This document shows, one piece after another, positions 33,960 to 42,209 of a DNA stretch of 64,000 bases. The first letter of the stretch is position 1; each line of letters begins with the position of its first letter. Position numbers and translations under genes: made by a program. The DNA is from Desulfomonile tiedjei DSM 6799 (GTDB taxonomy: Bacteria > Desulfobacterota > Desulfomonilia > Desulfomonilales > Desulfomonilaceae), in the NCBI RefSeq assembly GCF_000266945.1, contig NC_018025.1, forward strand, positions 4,778,001-4,842,000, in the 5' to 3' direction. The notes beneath the pieces are model-generated. The model made no database searches. It had not been told where the DNA came from and saw nothing but the letters and a program-made list of their open reading frames with translations.

Positions 33960-34487
33960 CTAACTTCTGCACTGTATGTCAGCCGTGATTTCCTCCATCG
34001 AAGCTTCCCATGTCCGATAATTGTTCGGCCCTTTTTGGCGGCTGAACGCTATAGCTTCAGCGAGACTGTTCAACAGGTGATTCATAGCCCGTACAGAGAC
34101 CGTGACTGAATCCCGGGATGCCATTTCTCGAAGCGCTTCATGGATAGGCCTCCCGCAATCAGAGCAACAGGATTCGAAGGAACCGGGCAGCGCGTGCGAA
34201 TCCGGTGGGATCGCCTCTCTCGCAGCTTCAGGTTGGCTGCTCTTCACAAAGGAAACTATGATCACAGGATTCGTTTCAGCATCGGGAAGCGGTGAGGAAT
34301 TCCAACCCTGAATTGTCCGCGCACGTTCCAGGAACGATTCTAATTCCTCCGCGGAAAGAACGAGACTATCTTTCCCGAAACCGCCGTATCGATTCCAGAG
34401 CAGTGCTCCCCCATTATTCCACCAGGAATCCATGCTTTCATTCCATGCAGGATCGGTTTCCCGGACAATCTTCAGTTCGTAATCCAT
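33960..34487 (-). CDS. Hypothetical protein
   Basis: 175 residues from ATG 34487, which follows AAAGGA; the frame opens five codons earlier. The N-terminus MDYELKIVRETDPAWNESM is followed by LWNRYGGFGKDSLVLSAEELESFLERARTIQGW, and CCSDCGRPIHEAL has a CXXC pair. No signal peptide or membrane segment. I do not recognise the family; a role cannot be given. Confidence 0.55.
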   Translation of the reverse strand: MDYELKIVRETDPAWNESMDSWWNNGGALLWNRYGGFGKDSLVLSAEELESFLERARTIQGWNSSPLPDAETNPVIIVSFVKSSQPEAAREAIPPDSHALPGSFESCCSDCGRPIHEALREMASRDSVTVSVRAMNHLLNSLAEAIAFSRQKGPNNYRTWEASMEEITADIQCRS

Positions 34488-34502
34488 CTGTTTTCCTTTC
34501 AT

Positions 34503-34870
34503 GATTGTGGAGCTCTAACAAGTTAACCATGCTTTTCTCGAAAGTAGATGCGTTGTTTCTGTCCATACTACTGTGGTACGGAACCGTGAGTCCATGAGCG
34601 ATGTGGAATTGAGCGACGCGGAGTATAGGGATAGGGAGGCAAAAAGGCTCCTAATTTCCTCACATGGACACTATGAAAACGGCGATGGATGCCGCGTCGG
34701 ATCACGCTGCTATTTGGGTGGACCTGGGTATCTGACCTTCGGCCGCTAAACGGAAAATCCGATTACTGTCCTGCTTCCGTTTGACAAACGTCAAGATCGT
34801 GCACGGAATAGCTTTCTCCAGATCATGTCGCAGGGTTCAAGCGGATATTCAAAATACAAGAAAAAATGAC
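34503..34870. other. Gene-free region
   Basis: I see no supported gene, RNA or strong palindrome in this stretch, apart from the promoter-like sequence that begins at 34871. Confidence 0.4.
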
Positions 34871-34900
34871 TTGACATATATTAATATATCTCTATATACT
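34871..34900 (+). promoter_or_regulatory. Strong promoter-like sequence 500 bp upstream of hsp20
   Basis: TTGACA at 34871-34876, then TATATA at 34893-34898 (spacing 16) or TATACT at 34895-34900 (spacing 18), in a very A/T-rich setting. It points to the right, toward a region with no convincing gene before the hsp20 start at 35405. Confidence 0.55.
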
Positions 34901-34910
34901 GGTTTTTACA

Positions 34911-35200
34911 TTAGACACCTCCTATTTCGAGTATTCCCTTGACAGGACGCCGTATCTTCTTACCTTCCGGCACCCTGCTGAGAAATGCGGCGTCCTATTT
35001 CTTGTCCTCCACCCCTATGGGCCGGTTCGCCGACCTCCGGTCCACCCAAGTTCTTCCCCTGTCCAAGGCAGGCCTCCCGGTGCGGCGTTCCATGATGCGC
35101 CGTACCGTTAATTTTCACTCAGAAAATCTAACCGGCTTTGCTGAGAGGTGTTATACGGAAACATCTGCAAAAACCCTCAAGTATACATGTGTGTAAAGCA
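34911..35200 (+). other. Possible non-coding transcript downstream of a strong promoter
   Basis: A 9-bp stem AGGACGCCG (34944-34952) with CGGCGTCCT (34988-34996) encloses 35 bases, and other short GC palindromes follow (GGCCGGTTCGCCGACC at 35020). An 85-codon frame crosses it but has a composition I find unlike a protein and no good ribosome site. I cannot match it to SRP RNA, tmRNA or RNase P RNA. It is either a leader of the hsp20 transcript, a small RNA or a remnant. Confidence 0.3.
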
Positions 35201-35300
35201 CGCAAGAGAGGCACCAAACGAACTCGACGGCACATGGGAGGGGCTTGACAAGCATAGGCCGATGCATAACTGAACCCTAAATTGGTTGCATGGAAACGGT

Positions 35301-35320
35301 TGATTCGTCGACGAATTAAG
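35301..35320 (+). promoter_or_regulatory. Palindromic operator-like site before hsp20
   Basis: ATTCGTCGACGAAT (35303-35316) is a perfect 14-bp palindrome about 90 bases before the hsp20 start. It could be the operator of a heat-shock or envelope-stress repressor. It is unlike the CIRCE element. Confidence 0.4.
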
Positions 35321-35404
35321 CTGAGCGTTTGGATTTAAAGAACAAAAATGAATGCGATTCTGACATGAGAGAACAAGAATAATGCAACAAGGGAGGAAAC
35401 AGCC

Positions 35405-35869
35405 ATGGTCCGATGGAGAATAGGACGAGATCCTCTTTGGCAGGAGTTCGATCGCCTGCAAAAAGGCATGAACGAGCTTTTCCATGCCATGAGCGGGGGC
35501 ACGCCACGATCCTTTTTCGATCCGCTTTGGCGAGAAGCCCGCATATTTCCGCTCCTCAACGTGAAGGAGATGGATGACAGCTATGTGGTCACTGCAGAAA
35601 TTCCCGGCATGAAGACGGAAGATCTTGATATCAAAGTTATAGGAGATACTCTGACCCTTAAAGGTGAACGGAAGCCGATAGAAATCGGAGAAGGGGCGAG
35701 CTATCACAGGCGCGAACGGGCTACCGGCACTTTCCAGAGAAGCCTCACTCTCCCCGGCAGGGTGGAACCCGAGGGAGTAAAAGCGAACTATAAGAACGGC
35801 ATTCTGACAGTGACCCTGCAAAAAGAAGCGAAAGCCCAACCGAAGCAAATTTCGATTACTGCGGAATAA
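35405..35869 (+). CDS. Hsp20 small heat-shock protein, first copy
   Basis: 154 residues. ATP-independent chaperone that binds unfolding proteins. The alpha-crystallin domain runs from about residue 46 (FPLLNVKEMDDSYVVTAEIPGMKTEDLDIKV) through LTLKGERK and YHRRERATGTFQRSLTLPG to ANYKNGILTVTLQKE. A short N-terminal helix region (WQEFDRLQKGMNELFHAM) precedes. GGGAGG precedes the ATG. It is followed by a second, shorter hsp20 gene after 22 bases; a pair of unlike Hsp20 proteins suggests hetero-oligomers. Confidence 0.95.
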   Translation: MVRWRIGRDPLWQEFDRLQKGMNELFHAMSGGTPRSFFDPLWREARIFPLLNVKEMDDSYVVTAEIPGMKTEDLDIKVIGDTLTLKGERKPIEIGEGASYHRRERATGTFQRSLTLPGRVEPEGVKANYKNGILTVTLQKEAKAQPKQISITAE

Positions 35870-35891
35870 CCTGTACAGGAGGAACACTGAA

Positions 35892-36290
35892 ATGGCCGAT
35901 GAACTACCAGTCACCAACAAGTCGGAAGTTGCTCCTCAGGGCGAATTCACCCGGGAAGGGCGTTACTTTTCACCTGCAGTCGATATTTACGGATCCGACA
36001 ACGAGCTCATCCTTCTGGCGGATATGCCCGGAGTCTCACCCGACCAGGTGGAAATAGATCTTCGCGATGAAGTATTGACGATCCTGGGAAGGATATCTCA
36101 GGAAACGGAAGAAAGAGGCCAAGGCCTGATGACGGAATACCAGACCGGAAATTACTTCAGGAGCTTCCGGGTCACAGACATGATCGATCAATCAAAGATT
36201 ACTGCAAGCATGTCAGATGGTGTTCTGAAACTTGTCATGCCCAAAGCCGAAAAAGCGGTGCCAAGAAAAATTCCTATTACGTCGGAATAA
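35892..36290 (+). CDS. Hsp20 small heat-shock protein, second copy
   Basis: 132 residues. The alpha-crystallin domain is seen as FSPAVDIYGSDNELILLADMPGVSPDQVEIDL, LTILGRISQE, FRSFRVTDMIDQSKITASMSDGVLKLVMPKAE. It is clearly divergent from its neighbour, so the two are old paralogues, not a recent duplication. AGGAGG precedes the ATG. In many Desulfobacterota two Hsp20 genes lie in tandem like this. Confidence 0.94.
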   Translation: MADELPVTNKSEVAPQGEFTREGRYFSPAVDIYGSDNELILLADMPGVSPDQVEIDLRDEVLTILGRISQETEERGQGLMTEYQTGNYFRSFRVTDMIDQSKITASMSDGVLKLVMPKAEKAVPRKIPITSE

Positions 36291-36302
36291 TGGGCAAATA
36301 CA

Positions 36303-36330
36303 GGGAGGCGTTCAACTGAAAGCGCCTCCT
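36303..36330 (+). terminator. Hairpin after hsp20 pair
   Basis: GGAGGCG (36304-36310) pairs with CGCCTCC (36323-36329) 13 bases after the stop codon. There is no clear T-run. The rest of 36331-36595 is gene-free; it contains CCCCCTTTAGAAAAGGGGG (36379-36398), a short palindrome similar to that at 12268-12296, and must hold the def promoter. Confidence 0.45.
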
Positions 36331-36595
36331 GCACCTCACGATTGTTCCCTTAGCTCCGCCACTGAAAATCCCCCTGAATCCCCCTTTAGAAAAGGGGGAC
36401 ATTGATGGCTTCCTTTACACTCGGAGGTGCCCATTTAAGCAGCCGTGATCCCAAGTTAGCGCCTATGCCCTTTTGGTCTCTGTTGCATCCAATTTGTGGC
36501 AAAATGCCGATCTTTCGAATCCCAAGAAACGTGAGAATCTTGACAGTAATCAGGGAAAGTAGACATATTAGGTAAAAGTCTGTGAGGTGTATTTG

Positions 36596-37120
36596 ATGGC
36601 CGTGCGTACAATCATGGTCGTTCCTCATACCGCGTTGACCCGCAAAGCCGAATTGGTCACGAACATAGACGAGCGTGTCATATGCCTGGCCCAGGACATG
36701 GCCGAAACCATGTACAAGGCCCCGGGAATAGGACTGGCTGCGAATCAGCTCGGTGAATTACTTCGGCTCATTGTAGTCGATGTGATTTATCCGTACGAGG
36801 AATCCAAAAATAAGAAAAAGAACCCCATAATCATCTTGAATCCCGAAATCATCAAAAAGGAAGGGAAAACCGTAAACGAAGAGGGTTGCCTTTCTGTTCC
36901 TGAACTGGGAGTCGAGATTGAACGAGCTGAATTCATCCAAGTTCAGGGAGTTGATATTTCGGGTAAACCGCTGCGTTTCGATGCCGAAGGGCTATTCGCC
37001 CGTGCGCTTCAGCACGAAATAGACCATTTGAACGGAACAACCATTCTGGATCATGCTTCCCCTCTCAGAAGAGATCTCTACCGGCGCCGTTTGAAGAAAA
37101 AAGCCAGGAGAGATAAATGA
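36596..37120 (+). CDS. def: Peptide deformylase
   Basis: Iron/zinc hydrolase removing the formyl group from nascent proteins. 174 residues from ATG 36596 with GAGG upstream. Three motifs: GIGLAANQLG, EGCLSVPE with the Cys ligand, and QHEIDHLNG with the two His ligands and catalytic Glu. A basic tail (LYRRRLKKKARRDK) closes the protein. The stop overlaps the fmt start (ATGA), the usual def-fmt pair. Confidence 0.96.
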   Translation: MAVRTIMVVPHTALTRKAELVTNIDERVICLAQDMAETMYKAPGIGLAANQLGELLRLIVVDVIYPYEESKNKKKNPIIILNPEIIKKEGKTVNEEGCLSVPELGVEIERAEFIQVQGVDISGKPLRFDAEGLFARALQHEIDHLNGTTILDHASPLRRDLYRRRLKKKARRDK

Positions 37121-38040
37121 GCCTCAGGGTGGTCTTTATGGGATCCCCCGACTTTTCGGTTCCAGTCCTGCTTGCTCTCCATGAAAATTTTACCGTCGTC
37201 GGAGTCGTTACTCAGCGCGACAAGCCTCGGGGGAGAGGGCAGAAGATTTCATCAACACCGGTGAAAATTGCCGCAGATCGATTCGGCATCCCTGTTATGG
37301 AACCGGAACGTCTGAATCAGGATGTTGTCGACGCGATGGTCGAATGGAATCCCGATGTAATTGTCGTAGCAGCGTACGGGAAAATTTTGCCGTCGAAAAT
37401 TCTTGAGATGCCGCGTATGGGGTGTGTAAATCTCCATGCATCGCTTTTGCCTCTCTATCGTGGCGCATCGCCCATTTCAGCGGCCATTCTCGACGGAAAA
37501 AGTTTCACGGGTGTTTGCACTATGCTCATGGACAAGGGCATGGATACAGGTGACATCTTGCTGTGCCGGGAAATACCTATTGCCGAAAACGACACCACCG
37601 GTTCGCTTCATGACAAATTATTGGAACCTGGAGCCTCCCTGGTGGTCGATACTTTACGGCTCATGATTGCAGGAGAAATCACCCCTATTCCTCAGGATCA
37701 CGCAAAGGCGACCTACACGAAGTTGCTCACGAAAAAAGACGGCAAACTTGACTGGTCCAGAGATGCGGAATTCCTCTCCCGGCTGGTAAGGGCAATGAGC
37801 CCGTGGCCTGGAGCTTTCTTTGTATTCCAGGAAGAACAGGTGAAACTCAGCGACGCACAGCATCGTACCGGTAAAGCAGAACCGGGCGAGATTTATGATA
37901 TTGTTCCGGATGGAATCCTTGTCGGCACGGGTAAGGATCTCCTGTTGCTGAAAACGGTGCAGGCTCCGGGTCGAAAAGCGGTTTCAGCTTCGGATTTCGC
38001 TCGAGGAAAACACCTCAAAAGAGGAGATTTCATGCAGTAA
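37117..38040 (+). CDS. fmt: Methionyl-tRNA formyltransferase
   Basis: Formylates initiator Met-tRNA using 10-formyltetrahydrofolate. 307 residues. The N-terminal VVFMGSPDFSVPVL, folate/catalytic region NLHASLLPLYRGASPISAAIL with the conserved Asn and His, and MDKGMDTGDIL. The C-terminal domain includes KLDWSRDAEFLSRLVRAMSPWPGAFF. Overlaps def by four bases, so the two formyl-cycle enzymes are co-translated. Confidence 0.96.
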   Translation: MSLRVVFMGSPDFSVPVLLALHENFTVVGVVTQRDKPRGRGQKISSTPVKIAADRFGIPVMEPERLNQDVVDAMVEWNPDVIVVAAYGKILPSKILEMPRMGCVNLHASLLPLYRGASPISAAILDGKSFTGVCTMLMDKGMDTGDILLCREIPIAENDTTGSLHDKLLEPGASLVVDTLRLMIAGEITPIPQDHAKATYTKLLTKKDGKLDWSRDAEFLSRLVRAMSPWPGAFFVFQEEQVKLSDAQHRTGKAEPGEIYDIVPDGILVGTGKDLLLLKTVQAPGRKAVSASDFARGKHLKRGDFMQ

Positions 38041-38240
38041 GGTTGGCGTAGCGCGAATACAGTGACGTTCATTGCCGACTTCAATCAAGGTTGGAGCATT
38101 CGGACCGGCAGCGACCAGCGTTGCTGTTTATTAACAGTGGTCAAACGGCATCTTTGTGATGTTCTGATGTTCTTCACGCAGATTAGCGGCCCCTAAAGTG
38201 TCGGTCCGCACATGAACACTATTCAAGGAGAGACTAAACT
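38041..38240. other. Spacer before htpX
   Basis: No gene. AAGGAGAG (38225-38232) is the htpX ribosome site. I cannot assign a promoter with confidence. Confidence 0.4.
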
Positions 38241-39074
38241 ATGAACCAGCTTCGAACGATCGTATTATTGACCGCTCTGGCTGCGCTCCTGGTTGTTATC
38301 GGTGGAGTAATTGGAGGCAAGAACGGAGCCACCATCGCTCTGGTGATTGCCATTGTCATGAATTTTGGAAGTTACTGGTTCAGCGACAAGATCGTCCTGA
38401 GCATGTATCAGGCTCAGGAAGTGACTGAGGCTGAAGCTCCGGATCTTTATCACCTGGTTCAACAACTGGCTGACAGGGCAGGCCTGCCCATGCCAAGGGT
38501 GTACATTATACCTGACGATTCACCCAACGCCTTTGCAACCGGGCGAAATCCTTCCCACGCGGCCGTTGCCGTGACTGAAGGTATTCTCCGCCTGTTGTCC
38601 TGGGAAGAGCTGGCTGGAGTCATCGGTCATGAGCTGGGCCACGTGAAAAACCGGGACATCTTGATCCAAAGCGTCGCGGCAACTATCGGCGCGGCAGTGA
38701 CATATCTTGCTCAGTTTGGTTTCCTATTCGGCGGCCGTTCGGACGATGAAGAACGAGGTTCTATCATAGGCACCATTCTCATGATGATTCTGGCCCCATT
38801 GGCCGCGGCAATTATTCAGATGGCAATCTCGCGATCCCGTGAGTATATGGCGGACGACACAGGTGCTCAAATATGCGATCACCCGCTCTGGCTGGCAAGC
38901 GCTTTGGATAAGCTGAGGAGAGGCTCCGAAGCCATCCCGATGCATGCCAATCAGGCAACTGCTCACATGTTCATCGTGAGCCCTCTGTTCGGCGGCGGCC
39001 TGGCAAGTCTGTTTTCCACCCATCCGCCAATCGAAGAGAGAATCGCGCGGCTGCAGCACATGGCAGGCTATTAA
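38241..39074 (+). CDS. htpX: HtpX-type membrane zinc metalloprotease (M48)
   Basis: Inner-membrane protease for damaged membrane proteins, 277 residues. Two N-terminal membrane segments ([21 protein letters not shown] and [18 protein letters not shown]), the zinc site [14 protein letters not shown], then two more hydrophobic segments around residues 140-200, [13 protein letters not shown] with the third zinc ligand, and the conserved end [15 protein letters not shown]. Start codon ATG with a strong ribosome site. Followed after 66 bases by rsmB. Confidence 0.95.
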   Translation: MNQLRTIVLLTALAALLVVIGGVIGGKNGATIALVIAIVMNFGSYWFSDKIVLSMYQAQEVTEAEAPDLYHLVQQLADRAGLPMPRVYIIPDDSPNAFATGRNPSHAAVAVTEGILRLLSWEELAGVIGHELGHVKNRDILIQSVAATIGAAVTYLAQFGFLFGGRSDDEERGSIIGTILMMILAPLAAAIIQMAISRSREYMADDTGAQICDHPLWLASALDKLRRGSEAIPMHANQATAHMFIVSPLFGGGLASLFSTHPPIEERIARLQHMAGY

Positions 39075-39140
39075 TCACTTCTAGAGTCGCCGGAGAATCT
39101 TCCTTCTCCGGCGAAAATCTCCCGGTATAAGAATCTTCGT

Positions 39141-40487
39141 GTGGCGTCTCTATTTACTCCATCGAGAAAAGTAGCTTTACAAGTACTCCAAGAAGTTCGC
39201 GAAGGCCGGTTCGCAGAAGACGCGCTCTCCGATGCGCTCGATCGCCAGAGCCTCTCGGCCAAAGACAGAAACCTCGCGACAGAGCTTGTGTACGGTGTGG
39301 TTCGCTGGCGCGATCGTCTGGACTCGATTATACGGCGATGCGTTATCAGACCGGGAACCAGGATGGATCCGGATGTTCGGGAAATCCTGAGGACTGCGCT
39401 GTACCAGATCTTCTTTCTTCAGAGAATTCCCGAGCATGCCGCAGTCGATCAGGCGGTAATGTATGCATCCCAACGCTCTAAGAAGCATGCGGGATTCGTT
39501 AACGCGGTGCTCAGGAGAGCTTTGCGAGACAGAGAAACAGCCGATCCTCCTCCGGAAAAAGATCCGAGACGACTGGCCGTTTACTATTCTCACCCGGAAT
39601 GGCTGGTCCGCCGATGGCTTCACCGTTTTGGTTACAGAAAAACCAAACACATTTTACAGCACAACAATTCCAAAGCTTCCCTTGAGCTGAGGCTCAATAC
39701 CCTCAAGGCGACGCCGGATACCGTTTCACAAATCACAGAAGAATCGGAGCTTCAGGCAATTCCCGGGTTTCCGAACGCTTTGCGCGTTATGCGTTCCTCG
39801 GGAAAAGTTGAAACAATCAAGGGATTTCTTGAAGGCTCGCTGGTAGTGCAAGCGCTCGCGTCACAGATGATTGCGCCCCTTTTGAAACCTCAGCCTGACA
39901 TGCGAATTCTCGATGCGTGCGCAGCTCCGGGAGGAAAGACATCGCACCTCGCTGCTCTCGTTCAGGACAATGCGCGAATAGTCGCGCTCGATATTTCACA
40001 ACAACGCCTGAATGAGACGGCTGCAAACCTCCAGCGGTTGGGTGTGCATTCAGTTGAGTTCGTCGTAGGCGACGCGGCCGATCCGCAGATGGTGAAAGAA
40101 CTGGGTACATTCGATAGAATCCTCGTGGATGCACCCTGCTCCAATTTAGGGGTGCTTCGGCACAATCCCGAAGCCAAGTATCGGGTGACTCCGGAAGCTC
40201 TCATGCAGTTTGCACGAATCCAGTCACGCATCCTCTCCAATATGGCAGGTCTCCTGAATCCCGGAGGAATGCTCGTATATTCCGTGTGCTCGCCCACTGA
40301 AGAGGAAACGGTGGGGGTTGTCGATGCCTTCCTCACCGCAAGTCCAGGATTTTCGCTGCTCCCGTTCATCCGGGAAGAAGTCCCGATGCCCGTTTTGGTG
40401 GACGCGCGCGGTTTTTTCGCAACGTTCCCTCCACCCCCCGAAATGCCTCTGGATGGTTTTTTTGCCGCTCGCGTAGCGAGAAAATAG
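39141..40487 (+). CDS. rsmB: 16S rRNA (cytosine-967-C5)-methyltransferase RsmB
   Basis: 448 residues. An N-terminal NusB-like RNA-binding domain (SRKVALQVLQEVREGRFAEDAL, LATELVYGVVRWRDRLD, RTALYQIFFLQRIPEHAAVDQAV) and a C-terminal SAM methyltransferase domain with DACAAPGGKTSHLAAL, LVDAPCSNLGVLRHNPEAK containing one catalytic Cys and VYSVCSPTEEE containing the other. The start is GTG 39141. The N-terminal domain separates it from other Sun-family methylases. Confidence 0.95.
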   Translation: MASLFTPSRKVALQVLQEVREGRFAEDALSDALDRQSLSAKDRNLATELVYGVVRWRDRLDSIIRRCVIRPGTRMDPDVREILRTALYQIFFLQRIPEHAAVDQAVMYASQRSKKHAGFVNAVLRRALRDRETADPPPEKDPRRLAVYYSHPEWLVRRWLHRFGYRKTKHILQHNNSKASLELRLNTLKATPDTVSQITEESELQAIPGFPNALRVMRSSGKVETIKGFLEGSLVVQALASQMIAPLLKPQPDMRILDACAAPGGKTSHLAALVQDNARIVALDISQQRLNETAANLQRLGVHSVEFVVGDAADPQMVKELGTFDRILVDAPCSNLGVLRHNPEAKYRVTPEALMQFARIQSRILSNMAGLLNPGGMLVYSVCSPTEEETVGVVDAFLTASPGFSLLPFIREEVPMPVLVDARGFFATFPPPPEMPLDGFFAARVARK

Positions 40488-40681
40488 CGTTTTTCTCCAG
40501 TAATGCGTCGATCAGAGGCGCGTATCGGTCTCTCTACAGAGCCGGACAGCGCGATTTCGGTAAAGATAAGAACGCGAGGCGGTTTCTTGCGTTGAGGTGT
40601 GGCGGATGTAAACTACCTCCAAAACCGAATTGCGAAAAAATTTCACACTTGATGTCTTGGATGATCGAAAGGTGCGAAAAA

Positions 40682-40798
40682 ATGAAACAACTCACAAAGG
40701 AAAAAATGAGCATATCTTTGGATGGGTCAAGCGAAATTGGGTACTTCCGGTGCTTGGCATGCTTGTTGCTCAATAAGATGGCGAACAACGACTCCTAA
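40682..40798 (+). CDS. Possible small protein, 38 residues
   Basis: ATG 40682 has AAGGTG seven bases upstream. The product MKQLTKEKMSISLDG... ends CLLLNKMANNDS and is followed after 12 bases by a clear intrinsic terminator. It may instead be a small RNA that happens to be open. The frame extends upstream to 40592 without a better start. Not recognised. Confidence 0.3.
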   Translation: MKQLTKEKMSISLDGSSEIGYFRCLACLLLNKMANNDS

Positions 40799-40808
40799 CC
40801 ATACCCTC

Positions 40809-41783
40809 TTAGCAATCCTCCTTTAGGATTGCTTTTTTTTTTGCCGAAACTATGACAATCCCGTAATTGCCCAGCAGTTTAGACGCCTTTGCAATCAGCA
40901 CAGCCAGCCCTATATCAGCCAGATCGATCACAATATCCGTAATAGGAATTGACGTGGCAACCTGTTTCATCCAGGGGCCGACGTTGCCTCTGAAACGTTG
41001 ATTGCGCAGCATGGCAACCGATTTGTTCTGCCTGTACGCACATGAGGAATTCCTGCGTGCTGACGGTATGAGCAACAGCCTTAACAGGCCGAACGGGTAC
41101 GATGTATAGATTTGATCCGTGTGGAAGATCCTGTCAATTTCCATTGAGCAGGTATCCAGATATCCTGCGATCGATTGAGGAGTAAATAGTGAAAGATGGC
41201 GCGGCACATCTTCCGCGCAACTGCTCCGCATTCCAAACGCCCCAATGTTCGGCACGAGAAAAACGAAACGTCCCTCCGGACTGATCAGCTCCGAGACCCT
41301 CCGGAAATACAGAGAAGGTTTGCGGACATGTTCAAGAAAAGCCCATGCAGTGATAGCCTGATAATGGGATTCCGGAAGTTCCATCGTCAGGAAGTCGCCT
41401 ATTCGTACTGAAATTTCGTGCGGAGTCTTCCAATCGATGAGATCCACGCCTTCGGCTCTCCACCCGGCGTCTCCTGCAAGCTTCACGAAATCTCCGCGGC
41501 CGCAACCGATATCGAGAAGCGTTCCGGATTGCTGTGGCAAGTAATCCAGGAGTCGTCTGAATCTCTCCACGTCCACATCTTTGTCTTTGTGATAATCGTC
41601 GGGGTACAGCGCGGGAATCGATTCCTCTGCAGGCATGGGGTTAACGAATGCCATTCCGCACGAGCATTGGACCAGGTTAAAATCCTGTCGCGTTACGGGA
41701 TCCGTTTTTGAGAAGAGTAATGTCTGATCTTCAGACCCGCACAGATCGCATTTCACGTATTCCGTTGATATTCTTGCCGCCAT
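40809..41783 (-). CDS. Class I SAM-dependent methyltransferase with N-terminal zinc motif
   Basis: 324 residues. An N-terminal CDLCGSEDQ...CSCGMAFVNP motif (four Cys, zinc-ribbon-like, as in sugar or lipid methyltransferases of the Methyltransf_13/23 type), then the SAM-binding domain: GTLLDIGCGRGDFVKLA, VDLIDW, and ITAWAFLEHVRKPSLYFRRVSELISPEGRFVFLVPN. The C-terminus has a hydrophobic stretch (ITDIVIDLADIGLAVLIAKASKLLGNYGIVIV) that may touch the membrane. Substrate unknown. The last codons (KKKAILKEDC) lie over the opposing terminator. Confidence 0.85.
   Translation of the reverse strand: MAARISTEYVKCDLCGSEDQTLLFSKTDPVTRQDFNLVQCSCGMAFVNPMPAEESIPALYPDDYHKDKDVDVERFRRLLDYLPQQSGTLLDIGCGRGDFVKLAGDAGWRAEGVDLIDWKTPHEISVRIGDFLTMELPESHYQAITAWAFLEHVRKPSLYFRRVSELISPEGRFVFLVPNIGAFGMRSSCAEDVPRHLSLFTPQSIAGYLDTCSMEIDRIFHTDQIYTSYPFGLLRLLLIPSARRNSSCAYRQNKSVAMLRNQRFRGNVGPWMKQVATSIPITDIVIDLADIGLAVLIAKASKLLGNYGIVIVSAKKKAILKEDC
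40811..40842 (+). terminator. Intrinsic terminator, plus-strand
   Basis: AGCAATCCT (40811-40819) and AGGATTGCT (40825-40833) form a perfect 9-bp stem with a 5-base loop, followed by ten T (40833-40842). It ends transcription coming from rsmB or the small frame. The last codons of the convergent methyltransferase gene lie in it. Confidence 0.88.
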
Positions 41784-42023
41784 ACGCAGCGTTTAGCACC
41801 TTTGAGGTCAAGAACGCAAGGCATTAGCTCCGTTACCTGTACTCAAAAAAAAGAGTTGAGACTTATTGCCTTTCTCACTGGCATTTTATAGGATTTTCTC
41901 ATAGCGAACCCGGTGACGGAAAGCGCCCCTTGAACGGGTGTGGAAATGTCCATGTCGCTGCTGAAGCTCGAATGTCTCGAACTGAAAAGACGTACGCAGG
42001 ACACAAGCGCGAGGAGATAACGC

Positions 42024-42200
42024 ATGGAACTTATGGAAGCTATGGTAAACGATACTCAGGAAGAGATCATTGAGATCACTTTTTCCGGAGATGAAGACGA
42101 ATGGCGGGAAATCGCCACTGTGCTGAAAGAGTCGGATTCGGATCTGGCCACCGAATTAGGTTTGAGAATTCGGGAAGCCTTGAGAAATGCCGGCCGATAA
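42024..42200 (+). CDS. Small acidic protein, 58 residues, unknown
   Basis: ATG 42024 with GAGGAG seven bases upstream, a strong site. The product is rich in Glu/Asp at the start (DTQEEIIEITFSGDEDEWREI) and ends with a basic amphipathic helix (ELGLRIREALRNAGR). No Cys. It lies between a methyltransferase and lipA, convergent with lipA, whose stop is nine bases away. Not recognised. Confidence 0.6.
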   Translation: MELMEAMVNDTQEEIIEITFSGDEDEWREIATVLKESDSDLATELGLRIREALRNAGR

Positions 42201-42209
42201 CCACGATGC

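Noticed and set aside
34939-35196. 85-codon frame upstream of hsp20
   Set aside because: No ribosome site, odd composition; on the other strand short open pieces also exist. Treated as possibly non-coding.
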